From Gnetum montanum (Eukaryota; Streptophyta; Gnetopsida; Gnetales; Gnetaceae): a DNA stretch of 64,000 nucleotides. Both the position numbers and the translations under genes were made by a program. The notes under the pieces were generated by a model. It searched no databases, was not told the origin of the DNA, and saw only the letters and a program-made list of their open reading frames with translations. This document shows positions 45,866-58,202 of this stretch, one piece after another. Within the stretch, counting starts at the first letter, position 1. The number at the start of each line of letters is the position of its first letter. The stretch is taken from positions 1,684,268 through 1,748,267 of the forward strand of contig MNCI01022611.1 of the NCBI GenBank assembly GCA_015680685.1, read 5' to 3'.

Positions 45866-46240
45866 ATTTGAGAGATGACCTTGAAGATCAAAAGTCAACT
45901 TCTGGTTTTTGTTTTTTTCTTTGGTCCATCACTTATCTCCTAGGAATCAAAGAAGCAATCTATAGTCACACACTCAATAGTAGAAGTAGAATACATAGCT
46001 ACATCAAATGCTACTACTCAGGTCATATGTATCCACTCCATTTTCATTGAAATGGGATATATACTTTAACCTCCCATTTTCTTTTACTATGATAGCACAA
46101 GTGCTATTACGATGGCTCAGAATCTTGTTCATCATGGGTGTTCCAAGCACATAGATATCAAGCATCATCATCTCAGAAGCTTAATCCAAGACAACATACT
46201 TAACATGCAACATTGACTCAAACACAAATGGTATATATTT
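45866..46240 (+). pseudogene. Copia RNase H remnant
   Basis: DDLEDQKSTSGFCFFLWS starts the conserved segment near 45873. After a shift, SIVEVEYIA is readable (family form SSxEAEYxA), then STSAITMAQNLVHHG, SKHIDIKHHHLR and SLIQDN at about 46090-46190. Broken by frameshifts. Confidence 0.8.
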
Positions 46241-46310
46241 TTACCAAGATTCTAAGCTATGAGAAGTTTGAATCTTTCAGAGACTTCCTTGGAGTGGAAC
46301 CTCTTACTGT

Positions 46311-46320
46311 CATGGGGGGG
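46311..46320 (+). other. Polypurine tract of copia element
   Basis: CATGGGGGGG, two bases before the 3' LTR. Confidence 0.8.
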
Positions 46321-46322
46321 TT

Positions 46323-46682
46323 TGTAGAATATGATGACTAGATGTTCCATAATAAAATTATATAGATCTCATCTATAAATCTATATTAAATAAGATGAGA
46401 TATTATTCATATAATTCTTATCCAATTCTATGTTTAGTTCATCCTATATTAAGAAGATCCTTAAATATCCCCATGATTTCCAAGGTTCATGCTTATTCTC
46501 CAAATCTATTCTTGGGAGATCAAGGCCTATATAATTGTAGTAGCACATATTCATTTATGAGATAGAAGGAATATAGAAGAGATATAAAAGTAAGATAGTT
46601 TCACAAGAGTGTGCTTGTTCTAACAAAGTTCTTTATTTTCTTTAAGCCTAGATCTAGATCTAAGGGCCCTTTAGATTCTTCA
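46323..46682 (+). repeat. 3' LTR of copia element
   Basis: Starts TGTAGAATATGATGACTAG, ends TTTAGATTCTTCA, followed by TGTAC. It lacks a short segment present in the 5' LTR around 41538. Confidence 0.93.
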
Positions 46683-48840
46683 TGTACTCTACCTAGCCCT
46701 AGTAACATATAAATAATAGAGAGGAATCAAGATAAAACTAAGTTAGAAATATTAGCACATTCTCTAGCTAAGTTAATGAATAGAATTCATGATGGATATG
46801 TGAGACATGCTTGGCTTCTAAAAAATGTTATTATGCACAACAAATTCATACATCAAAAGCACATAGTCATATTGATTTAATATCAAAGTCCAAATAACAC
46901 TAATCAAACTAAAACATCACTATACAAATCAACTCATAAATAAGAAGGATAGCATGCATCACATTTGGTTTCAAATATGTACAAGTTAATATGTGTACTT
47001 GCTCTTTTTCTGAAATTCCAAATTCCCATCATATGCATGGATTTATTTTTAGTTTCAATAAATGAGATATTTAACCTATGACTCACCCTAATCATTCCAA
47101 ACTATTGATACTAGAAGCATCACATAGAACTTACCTCTAACATTTTGAAGGCATCAAATAAGAAGACGAATAAGTCATGGATCACTTTCTTGTGTAGGAT
47201 GAGGCCTAAAATGAAATACATGTTGATCCATAATAGTAAATATTAAATATCTCTAGGGAGCCCATATCCAACCTATCACACAACTCAATGCTAGCTTCAT
47301 AAAACCAAACATTCAAAAAATAGTATATTTGGAAAAACAAAACATTAATGATGAAGGGCATAAATGAAAACATTGAAAAGTTTCAATAAATAACTCAAGA
47401 AAACATCATAAAACTAATATAGTTTAGGTCCTCTAATGGAGTTTAGCAAGAGAAAGAAGTATTAAATTAAGTTAAATTGAACATTAATATCATCAATAGA
47501 GAAGAAATAACTTAGAGAAAATACTATGACCTCACCATCACTTAATCATGACTCATGGTAACTTATCATGATCTAATCATAACTTATGCTATTCTTTGAA
47601 CACCAAAAAATGGAAATTGAAAATAAATCATTTGACCATGACCTAATCATGACTCGTGATCAACCATGACTTGACCATGAATTAGAGTGTGCAAGGGTGA
47701 CTAGAAAAAGATACAAAAAATAACAAAAATAGATACAAGAACATAAAAGATGCATCATAACTATAGCAAAACTCAAGACAGTAGACCAAGATCTTACCAT
47801 AAATTGTGGTGGACTAAGCACATCCTCATCACTATTTATGATGGATAGGAAGAACACCAAACAAGGAAAAATAGAAAGATTAATAAGAAGATACATACTA
47901 TTACTTGTCAAAGATGATTTAACCATGAATCATGGTATTATAGGTTTAATAATAGAGGCTAGTAATGATCTAAGAAAATTAAGAATGAACCATGACTCCA
48001 CCATAACCTCATCATATGTTATGATTTTTGAGCATGACCTAACCATGACTCAGGGTCAAAGATGGAAGCTATATCATGATCCATGGTCAACTTGTGATTT
48101 TATATAGAAATCATAAAATTGAAAAGAGTATATGATATGATTAAATAATTTGCAATAGATAGAGAGAACTAGGGATAAGGAGAATAAGATTCAAAAAGGA
48201 AAAAAGACAACTCAACCTAAGAAAGAAAATAGAAAAATGGCCTATGAGCCACAAGGAGGTAAAACCCTTAGAAAATAATCACAAAAATTGAATAACACTA
48301 TGAACTAAACCCTAATTCTCTTCAAATGGTCAATACAAGTAAGAATAAGTACAAAATAAAGATAATCGAGTAAAATCCATAAACTAAAAGTTGTTGATGG
48401 GTAATGTCATAAAATCCTTGCTTAAAATTAGTGAATAATAGTGATAATTAAAATATCTAAATTAGTAAATTAAATTATAAAAGTGCTTAGATCTAACTAA
48501 TTAAAATAATACTCATAATTTGCAAATAATTTGCATAGATCTATGAAAAAATTAATAAAGCAATATCCATCCCATGCTAATGTGTACAATACCCTACAGA
48601 TGTAAATAAACAAAAGAGAGATTAAGATTTGTCACATGGAAATAAGCAAAAAATTCACACAATGCACAAGCTTAGCTATAAATCATGTGATTCTCATGAA
48701 CCCAACTAGAAACAAGTTCTTGAACCCTCATAAGCTATAAATCTACTAGCACCTTCTCTTCCTGCATGTGTCAAGGTGCTTCAATAGAGAGTTATGGGGT
48801 TCTTATTGAAAATATTATAAAATTTATGTATACTAAAACA

Positions 48841-49088
48841 AGCCAATTACCTAAAAATGACACTTAAAAAAGTTTGTATGCTAAGGCTAAGTGGAAAGTA
48901 AAGTATTCCATTTTAAGTAGTTTGAACAAGTACAATATGTTAGGTTTCAATGAAAGGATTTATGATTTCTCGGGAAGAATGGAATAACATGGTTGCAAAT
49001 TTGAACTTCATAGCATCTTGGATTGTACAACTAGAATCCATGGTTGAAGCCATGTGTTGGAGACCATTTGGGACGCGACCGCCAACGA
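48841..49088 (-). mobile_element. Internal stub of minus-strand LTR element E
   Basis: On the minus strand, a primer-site-like TTGGCGGTCGCGTCCCAAA lies at about 49065-49085, four bases from a possible LTR end (GAGGACA). A possible start, MASTMDSSCTIQDAMKFKF, follows at about 49030 and runs about 37 codons to a stop. The element is cut at about 48840 where the LTR of G begins. The tRNA was not identified. Confidence 0.4.
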
Positions 49089-50600
49089 GTGTCCTCGAAT
49101 AGGATTTAGATGCTTGCTGGTCTCTAGAAACACCAAGGCCTAGATACCTCCAAATAAACTCAATAGTTACTGCGAGTATGTGTGTGTGCTATTGCGGTGT
49201 GCAGTTGTGAAAAATGAAACGATTGCATTATGTGTAAACTATAGATGACTTGTCTTAAAGAAATTTAGCCAAATTTGCCAAGTATTGTGAGTTGTTGAGA
49301 GTTCTTATTTTGTTTAATTGCCTAGTCTACGCAATCCTTATAATACCTACTTGTAACAAATAAAATTTTGCAAAAACATTTGAGCACAACTCTGCGAATC
49401 TACCTCTAATTTTCCCCAAATAAAGAGATAGTTCCACAACAAAACTAGAAATAGAACAAGATTCAATGGAAATAGATAGAAAATAAAGCAGATTTGTGTG
49501 GACCTCAAATATTTAAACAAGGTAAAATGACATGAGTAAACACATCGCAATAAAGCTATCCCAAATTCAATATCTAAGAATTGTTCAAACTTCCAAGGCT
49601 CAAATAAGCAATTTCTTCAAGACAATCCTACTATGCCACCCAAAAATTGCAGCATAAACTACCACATATGAGACTCCATTTTGGCTAGATAATGGATGTC
49701 AACAAGTGCATTCAATAGAACTTTTAAAAGACTTGACAATTTCTAATTGAAATACCATGGAGATTCACTTTAAAGATAAAAAGAAGCTATTCTGGGCCCA
49801 TCAAAATACCAAAGATTTTCTGAACCCTCTTGACTACTGAATCATTCAACGGCATGACTACAAGCAGAGGCTCTCTTACAACGATCTCAATAGCAGTTCC
49901 TATATGTTGCACAATAACAAAATTTACTACTAAAATGCTCTTAAGGCTTTTAAACACCAGTGCTTCTATGGCAAAATTTTAACAGAAATTTTCTATCGGG
50001 CAACAAGAACAATAAGAGCAATCTAAAAATCTCAAAATTACTTGCCAAGGATGATACTATCTAAACCACGAGCTAAACAATTTAAACAAAATAAAAATAA
50101 AACATAACTCACAGGACTATGACAAAGAGGCTGAAATTCTTCCTTTAGCAAGCCATCTTACAAGCAATTGTTCACAATTTCTTCTTTACAATGCTCTTCT
50201 CCCAAGACTCAAAGTGTCTCCAAGTGAGAGCCCAAGTGCTAGCTAGTAGAAAATGAGACCCTTGATGATGATCTTTTCTTCCTACCCCTGAAGCCTTTTT
50301 ATAGGGTTCAAAGGTAGTTACACATTCAAAAATATCTTACCTAACTTCTCTCCCAAGTAACTTGGCCAACCAGTTAGGAGATTACTTGCCCAACAAGTTA
50401 GGAGGTTACTTGCCCAACAAGTTAGGTAAGTTACAAAAAATCTTAGGTGGTTGTAACCATCATATAGATAAAAAAGCTGCAGCTGACAAGTGTCTAGTTC
50501 ATGTATGATATTTGGTATATATCCCATGAATTTTTGTCTTTGAATATATTTTTATATAGAGGTATCCAATATTTACATCCAATGTTCATCTCCGTTAAGT
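49089..50600 (-). repeat. Probable LTR of element E (right end uncertain)
   Basis: A minus-strand TATA box CTATAAAAAGG at 50293-50303 is followed by 1.2 kb that ends CCTATTCGAGGACA next to the primer-like site. Upstream of the TATA box lies a 24-bp tandem repeat. There is no second copy in the window, so the LTR call rests on TATA box, end and primer site only. Confidence 0.4.
50360..50431. repeat. 24-bp tandem repeat, three units
   Basis: Units at 50360, 50384 and 50408, of type ACTTGCCCAACAAGTTAGGA, which contain the imperfect palindrome ACTTGCCCAACAAGT. They lie about 60 bp upstream of the minus-strand TATA box. Confidence 0.85.
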
Positions 50601-52130
50601 TGAGGCTTTAGAAATGTTTCATTTTTACACAAGAAACTCCTATGTCTAGTGAGGAAACTAGATCTTCATAAATGAATATAATTGAATATAAAATTGATTT
50701 AGGGGATGGCCAATGAAGAAAAAAAATATATTTTTCAAAAGTGAAGGCCTTAAATAATTTTCCAAAGTTAACCGAGAGATATCGTGGAGGATGCCGTATG
50801 CAGTTAAACCAACTGTCTGATAGCTTTTCCTGCATGCAGCCCATCTCCACAGCTTATGCTCCACTCCACAGAACTTGTCTCCCCCACTGAACCTCCAAAA
50901 AATACGATGGTAGTCAGAACCACTTCTACGCATGGTTCAGCAGCTGTTGCCATCTCTCCCATGTCGGCAATGAAATGGCTTGGAACTGCAAACCCTCGGT
51001 GATGATGACCTACTTCTACACGTGGGCCGCGTTCAAGTATGGTGCATGAAGTGCTGCAGAAATGCTCAATAAACACAAGTGTAGCTGCTGCTGCTATAGG
51101 AGATCCCTCTTCCAGCACATAGGAAGGTAAGTAACGTATTCGATGATGGAGGATTTCATAAGGATCAAACCCTAGGTGCTGTCTCGCCTGTTTGGTGCTG
51201 GAAGAGGATCGCGCCATCCAACAAAATGCTGACATCATACAAATATCTTTTCAAAACCCTCATAGCCCCGTAGGCTAGATTTCGAGGTAGATTCTGCAGC
51301 AGGTGTTGCAGAAAATGCAAACATTTTGGCAAACGATGAACACTCTGGCAGGGCTGAGGTTCTCAAATTTGGAGATGGCTCTGCAATAATCTGGCCATTA
51401 TTTTCAATTTCAAAATGGCGATGTTCTCCTTACCATGGCCAGAATCCTAGAAGTAGCTGTGGCTTGAGTTTGCATTCTGATGCGAATAAGGAATAATTGC
51501 TCCTCTACTGCTGCTACTTGATGACCCAAGTGAGGTTCGCACAGGAGGCAGAGACATAGATGATTGATGATTCAATGAACTTTCGACACCAATGCCTGGC
51601 CAGAGAAGATATGGCTACTATTCTTGCAATGTTATCGCAGGAGGGTGGACTGCTGGGAGGAGTCAAAAGCCAATCATAATCATGCTTGTTACTGTCTGTG
51701 AAAAAATCATCTGTTTTTGCAATTGCTCTCCTTGTGCTTTTTTCTTTTCATACTCTATGGAATCAAGTTGCTTATTTAGCTCTAGGAGTTCCTTTTGTAT
51801 TCTTTGAAGCTCTACCTCAACAAATTGATGTTTCTCCATATTCAAAATTTTCTGCTGTTTTCAATTAACTATTCCTCCAAACCTTATGGAGGTTAACCAA
51901 ACCCACTTCTTGACTTGTACGTCAATACATGTTTGTAGATCCAGTGAACTTCTTTGGCACTAAAATAGCTGGTAGAGGATTCTTATGAAGTCTAAACAAT
52001 TGATCATTTGTCTTAAACAAAACTGTATTTGCTAGTGAATCAATTAGAGAAAAACCTTTCAAACTACCAACCCAACACCTCTGAAAAGTCTTCATCCAAT
52101 AAAATATTGGCAATGTTTAAATTAGGGTGA
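50600..52130 (-). other. GC-richer stretch with minus-strand open frames, possible gene fragment
   Basis: Base composition from about 50.9 to 51.6 kb is visibly less AT-rich than anywhere else in the window. On the minus strand an open frame of 144 residues spans 50804-51238 (MMSAFCWMARSSSSTKQARQ at its start). A 60-residue frame at 51663-51845 is strongly heptad-like (ELQRIQKELLELNKQLD, then EYEKKKAQGEQLQKQM). Another at 51922-52113 has DQLFRLHKNPLPAIL. They could be exons or pieces of one degraded host gene, or captured DNA inside a transposon. I recognise no family and see no clear splice structure. Confidence 0.35.
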
Positions 52131-52189
52131 ATGTTAGTTATATGATTATCTTCACAACCTCACAAAGCCTGCTCCATTAAATGGCTAAA

Positions 52190-53500
52190 ATGTTCCAACA
52201 CCATGGTCCAAAAGGTAAAAACCATTCCAACCTCTATATAGTTAAAAGATTCATTGTTAAATATTCTCTACTATTGATAAAATTCTTCTTTATGGGGATT
52301 TTAATGCTCATGTTAGAAAATTTTAGATTCAAAGGATTATCTGGAAAAGCTCACCTATGGATCATAGTAAAAATTAGAGGAATATTCATTTCATAGAGTT
52401 TTTCATCCCTTTAATTTCTTAATTCTTACTAGCATCAACAAATTTACTTCATTCTCTCATTTCACCTTTACTAAGCACCAAGGTAACTCTTTTATTGATC
52501 TTATCTTGTCTAGTCATGATAATATAGATGGAGTGAAAAACTTCCAAAGGCGACTCCTAGAATCCCCTCATAATTACCTAAAATTCACTATTATTCCTTC
52601 AATCTGTCATAGTCATTACAAGAAATGCAAGACTTATCAATTCAAAACAGACCTTTATTAATATTTTCAAATAAGATTAACTAATATTTTGATTAACAAT
52701 GATAATCATGTAGATTTGACTAATGTTCTTTTGTCTACACTTCCTTAGGTATATAATAAGAAGAGGTCAGATTGTAGAAAACTTTGGTTTGATGTGGATT
52801 ATTTGATAGCTTATAAAGATGTTATATCTTCACATTTTTATGTTTTAATTAAAAAGAATTATAGAAAGTTTATTTTCTTTAAATAAAGGAAGTTCCATAA
52901 ATAAGAGTAGGAAAGAATGGTTCATGAGCTACACTAAAATCCAAAGAGCTTTTAAAATCTATTACAAGAAAGATAGCAATATGGTTGGAATTTTTCCTTA
53001 TCTACTATTCAAACTTTCTTTAATGAAATTTTAATTGAGAGGCTTCTTTAACTATGCAAGATAACTCTAGTAATATTAAGTTATTCCTTCATGAAATTTC
53101 TACAAGAATCTAAATATTATCTTTTAGAAAAGGTCCTAATCTTAATGGATTATATGTAGAGCTTCTTAAATGAGTTAGTCCATTGGTGTGACAAGTAGCT
53201 TGCAATCTTCTCAATAAAGGGCTTTAGCATGATTTTGATCACTCTTGATATTCTAGTAGAGCATTATTACTTTTCAAAAGAGGAGTTAGAATATATCTTA
53301 ATAATTTCTAATTTATTGCAATCAATTCAATTTTCAATTAGCATTTGAGCATTATTTTGTTGAATAAAATTATTTTATTGGTAGAAATACAAGCTCTTCA
53401 TGCTTAGTCATAAGAAGCCCTTAGGAGAAATCATTATACTATAAACCATCTAATAACTTTGCATGTGTAGGGATACCTTTTTCAATCCTCTTGTTCTTTA
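52190..53500 (+). mobile_element. LINE fragment (endonuclease end and RT start)
   Basis: LLYGDFNAHV at about 52287-52316 is the conserved G-D-F-N-A motif of the AP-type endonuclease of LINEs. Later, GPNLNGLYVELLK, a VACNLLNKGL step, and SRALLLFKRGVRIYLNNF with INSIFN at about 53125-53350 follow the reverse transcriptase fingers of plant L1-type elements. Stops are frequent. The palm with the catalytic box is missing; the sequence changes character near 53500. No poly-A tail or target duplication seen. Confidence 0.65.
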
Positions 53501-53524
53501 CTATATTTGAGTTTATAGGTTTTA

Positions 53525-53860
53525 GGCTTTAAGAAGATATCTTGGAAGGAAAAAAGACATCTTAAATAAGGCCTAATTTTGATAGAAGATGTCTTGAAGT
53601 AAAAGGAGATGTCTTGCTAATTTTTCTGAATTTTTAGGCAAGATGTCTTAGCCAAGGAAAATATGTCTTGGGAAAGATGTCTTGGACTAAAAGAAGAAAG
53701 CTTGCCAAACTAGAAGACAAGTATGACATCTTGTCAATGAAGGAGAAATCTTGGCCTTTGAAGAGACATATCTCAAGGATAAAAGACATCTTTCCTGAGA
53801 GCTAGGTTGTCATAGAAGATGTCTTTCCAAGGTCAAAGATGACCTATATAGTTAGGAAAA
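53525..53860. repeat. S-like AAGAYRTCTT array with TATA-like box
   Basis: About ten AGATGTCTT or AGACATCTT words lie in 300 bp, as in S1 and S2, followed by GACCTATATAGTTAGG at about 53848. The rest does not align clearly to S1 by eye. It may be the promoter part of a related LTR that truncates the LINE. Confidence 0.5.
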
Positions 53861-55110
53861 CATCCAAAAACACTTGTTCCAATTTGAAAAATAGCCAGGG
53901 TAAGTTAAAATAGAATGGAAATAGCCATGGAGAAGGTGAGAAGACTTGGAAAATAATTAAGGAACCTCAAGTGAGTTGAGCAAAAGGTTTCTTGGTTTCT
54001 TATCTTCATGCTTTTCATAAATATTATTATGATTTCCAATGGCTAGAGGGATGGAAATGAGAGAAAGTGAGTTATGAGATGAGATTGGGTAAGATGTGGG
54101 AGAGCACATTGAGTGAGTACATAGAGGTTGCAACTTCAAGGTTAATTTTGTAGACGTATATGTTCAAGTCTTACTTGTCTGTTGAGATCTCATTTTTGAG
54201 TTGTGGGAGAATCTATTCATTGGTTATGTATTACATTAAGAATAGTCATTATGTGGTTGTAGAGATTCATGATCTATAATATCATTTGACTGTGAAAGGT
54301 TTGAATGTTGTGGGTAATGAGAACCTTATTATAGAAAGGTTTATCTTATATTTGGAATATTTTAATTCTAATAACCTGAAATAAAGCATGAAAAATTATA
54401 TTAGATTCATTGTATACATGACCTTACTACATTATCGCAAAAATTAATATTCTAAATTCTTATGTTTGGAATTTGCAATTATGATTTATAACTATATTTA
54501 TCTTTATATACAAAGTAGGTTTACAAATTCACTCTACAAAATATAGGATCATTTATTACATTTTAATAAACTTGAACCCTAGCCTTATATATGATTGATT
54601 ATGGTTTTATTGAATGGAGTATTCCACTATGCTAATTAACACTTATTTTTATAAAACATATCCATTAAAATAATAAAATAAATCACTAAAAATAACATTA
54701 TTAAATAATTATATAACTATAAAATTATTAATTAAATTCACAAGGTAGTTAGGCCATGTAAGAGGATACTTTAACAATAACGTAGAGTAAGAAAAAGAAG
54801 AAGAGTTAACCATATTATCAAGCTTGCATCAGGTAAAAGAGGAGACACAAGGTAAAATGATAGTATAGTCAATGATCAATCAGGTTTCATCACCCATGAT
54901 GTAGTTAGATAGCACACAAGAGGATACTTTTGTATTCATGCAAACTAAGAAGGAGGAGAGCTATCTATATTACTAAGCTTGATTGTATTAGGTTGAAGAT
55001 AAGATAAAAGGAAAAATGGTAGTCTAGATGGTAAACAATTAATTTTCTTAAATAATAATTTTGAAACCTCCAAAAAATGATCCATTCAACACATAAGTTC
55101 CTAATCAATG
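53861..55110. other. AT-rich region without recognised genes, two degenerate duplications
   Basis: No gene family is recognised. A block of about 54 bp (AATAATAAAATAAATCAC...) at 54668-54721 recurs at 55331-55384. Blocks at about 54755-54860 and 54910-55015, both with AAGAGGATACTTT and CAAGCTTG, are also related. Confidence 0.5.
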
Positions 55111-58100
55111 TCATATGCAAAGGGAAGGCTATTTTAACCATTTGTTCATATCCTATTATGTTAAAGCACTAGTTTCATTGAATAGAATATTTATTACTCC
55201 TATTAATGAGATAGCACATGATGGAAGCACATATGTAAACTATTATTTACTTAGGTTTCAGGACATGGCTATAAACATATGGACAAGATTACAATAAGCT
55301 CATTTGATCTAATGCCTATAGGCCCTCTAGAAATAATAAAATAAATCACTAAATATAACATTATTAAATAATTATATAACTATATTTGATATTACAAATT
55401 ATTCAATGATAATCAATAGACCATAAATAAAGTTAACAATGTGATCATTCAAAATGACCTTATAACATAATATATTCTATATCATAGAAAAATAAAAAAC
55501 ATTGAAAAATATTTACAAGTAATTCATTGGAACTTAATAACTCCTCAATTATGAATTCATCACTAATAGGATTACAATTGATGGCAGTAATTTCCTAAAT
55601 AGGTAATCATCTTTATCATTATTTAGATCATATTAGATGGTTTAAATAAAATTTTCTTTATCCTCATCAAGAATTTTATAACATGTGTCATCAATGATTG
55701 CAACATCCTCTCATCCATATTGATTTCCATATGTCTCGAAAAAGCATTGCAAAGGTTGTTGAAAAATTGGAATCATAATCCCCTTGTGATAAATGTTTTC
55801 GGCATTGTGTCAAACACCAAATAAATTAAGGTTTCGTATCAACATCCTTGATGAGGTAATTTGTTATTCTTTCTACATTGGCTAAATATGCTAAAGATCA
55901 AAATGTGTATTTAATTCCTTACCTCTTTAATTGGGTGAGAAACTCATGCACACTAGGTCGAATACGGTAATACTTTCTTCCAAGCATAACACCATATTTT
56001 CTTTATAATTCTTCAATTCATTTGAATTTGAAAAATGTATATCCTTAAAAAGTATCTTGTTTTGATCCAATATAACTATTTTTCTCCTTTCCATTTAAAA
56101 ATTTATATCTACAAGTATAATGTTCCTATTCCCAAATGTTGCTGCTACATAACAAAGATGGTGCCTCTTCAGAACAAGTGTTATCATTATCATAACAAGC
56201 CTCAAAAGGGGAGTTGTAATTAAGACTGAAAAGGACATGTTGTAAAAAAATATGTGTCTCTTGAGATGATCTTTTGGGGGTTTGACATAAGGTATTTATA
56301 CCTAGGCATAGAGGTCATATTAGCATCGAGTTGCAAAGTCAGCAAAGACGAGTAACAAGTGCTAGGTGAAGTAGAACAAGAAGAAGATAGGCCATTCCTT
56401 ATAGTTAGTTGTACACCTAACCATGGTGGTAGTGATGGATTTCCTCTAAGGGATGCCAAAGGAAGAAAAACCCAACTCTTAGAGCATGATCTAGATACAC
56501 TATTATGCATTAATAAATCATTCTTCTCTTTTTCCTTTTGCATTTTTTCTATTATTTTCTTTATGCTTAATGTCAAATTTTACACATATTTGATGTTTGC
56601 TATGTTATTTGCTTATGTATAATGTCTAATATAACATTTATTTGATGTCTTCCATGACATCCAAGAATGGGATGCCACATTTGATATCAAAGAATACCAC
56701 GATCCAAGGGTCATTTAGAACTATGGATTGATTACAATCCAATGATGGACCATGGAGCCATAACCCAAGGAGAGCCATGGACCACCACCAGATGTACCAT
56801 CTGTCAAAGATGATCCAAAAGATAAAATCTCATTTATTTTCATGAATAATGGATTAGAAATCTACAAGAGACATTGAACCACCAATTAACAAGATTCTTT
56901 GTATGGATATCATTGACCAAGGCCTCACCAAGATTCATCAAGTGTAAGAGACATTGGTAAGATAAGGATACATGGGTCTAGGTGATTCTTACCTATCTTG
57001 TAGTGATGCTAAAAATGTTAATTAATTAGGGTTATTTTAAGTTCCCCTTAGGTTAGCAACCATGAACTAAGTTAATCTTATTATTTTGGACTTTGGACTT
57101 TAATAATTTTTGGTGAGCTCTCCATTATCTACAACCCTTTTTTAGAAATATCTTAATACCTTTGAGATACAAAACAATGTCCTACATGTGATAAGCCAAC
57201 ATGTGCTTTGATTTAGGGCCTCTAGCAAGGATGAACACATGAAACTTGTTATTGACTATGGAATCCTCACCAATTATGATATTTGAAAACATTACTTGGA
57301 ATAAGAATTAGTCAATAAAATAAGCTAACCACTTGAATTATGGTCAATTAATTTTAGCTAAATAATTTTAAAAATATTTAATCTTAAGTTATAGGTGTAG
57401 TAGCTATTCGAAATTTATTATAAATCACATTTATGTAAGTGTAGATTTCTTCAATAACATTGATTTTCCCTGATATTAAAAAACATCATAAGCATACCAA
57501 ATTAGTAATACATTTATTTAATTATTATTAAGCACACCATGCAATATTACCCAATAAATTCTTTATTTTTTGTTGAAATAAAAATAGTTCAAGTTACAAT
57601 TCAGAGTGAAAAGAAGCCTAGTTTAAACTTTCTCAAGATTACATTGTTTTCATTCTACTTTGGGGTTAAGAAAAAAATTTGCATAAAAAATGCTATCTCT
57701 TCTAAAAGGATTTTTAACTTCTTATGAATTACATTTCCTTGTATGGAATTGAAATTATCAGTTATAATGAATAGAATCATGTTCCTTGATGTTAGTCCAC
57801 ATTCCTTGATGTTAGTCACATTCTCTTATGCAAATCCTATATCATGTCTATCTAAACACATAGAGATAAATCTATAGCTACAAAATAGATTATGTGAATC
57901 TAATATCAATATAAACCTTAAATTTTTTAATGAATAATCAATTTTATAAATGCTAGAATACCTAATTCTCTCACCCAAGGTACCATAACTATTAGGATAA
58001 GCCATATATAAGGAAAAAGAGGCCAATCACAAAGGATCATAACAAAAGATTAACACTTTTTGGGAATTGTTTTGAAGATTTTTCTAACTCTACAATCATA

Positions 58101-58190
58101 TGAGTTAAATAAATTAATGAAACTAAGGTCATCACTAAGGTATAAAACTATTAATGATAAATAACAACACCTTAGTAACATCAAACCCTT
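55111..58190. other. Unclassified AT-rich DNA
   Basis: Short open frames (for example 56220-56576 minus and 56359-56622 plus, which overlap on opposite strands) show no conserved motif. A 19-bp tandem word TTCCTTGATGTTAGTC is repeated at about 57782-57820. I cannot assign this stretch to any element. Confidence 0.4.
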
Positions 58191-58202
58191 GATTGATTAA
58201 AG

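Larger units (their letters stand above)
41394..46682 (+). mobile_element. Ty1/copia retrotransposon, internally deleted
   Basis: Both LTRs (41394-41769 and 46323-46682), a perfect 5-bp target duplication TGTAC (41389-41393 and 46683-46687), a Met-type primer site and a purine tract are present. Gag, protease, integrase, part of RT and part of RNase H follow in copia order. The RT has lost the section with the catalytic YVDD box. The gag resembles the Tork/TNT1-like group; that placement is tentative. Confidence 0.92.
40924..48840 (-). repeat. 5' LTR of chromovirus G, interrupted by copia element, truncated at 48840
   Basis: The LTR covers 40924-41393 and 46688-48840. Its inner end is TGTAACACTC beside the primer site. 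The 47.1-48.8 kb part is homologous to 2466-3560, including the CATGACTTGTGG-like words and GTCAAGGTGCTTYRATAGAG near 48775 and 3510. Homology ends near 48840, so about 0.5 kb of the LTR start (3560-4070 in the other copy) is missing. The total would be about 3 kb. It holds no gene. Confidence 0.7.

Noticed and set aside
56220-56622. Overlapping 118-codon minus and 87-codon plus frames
   Set aside because: They oppose each other over the same bases, and neither shows a motif or a neighbour that supports it.
57826-58026. 66-codon minus frame as part of a gypsy or copia pol
   Set aside because: I tried to match it to integrase and RNase H motifs without success; no family residues can be placed.
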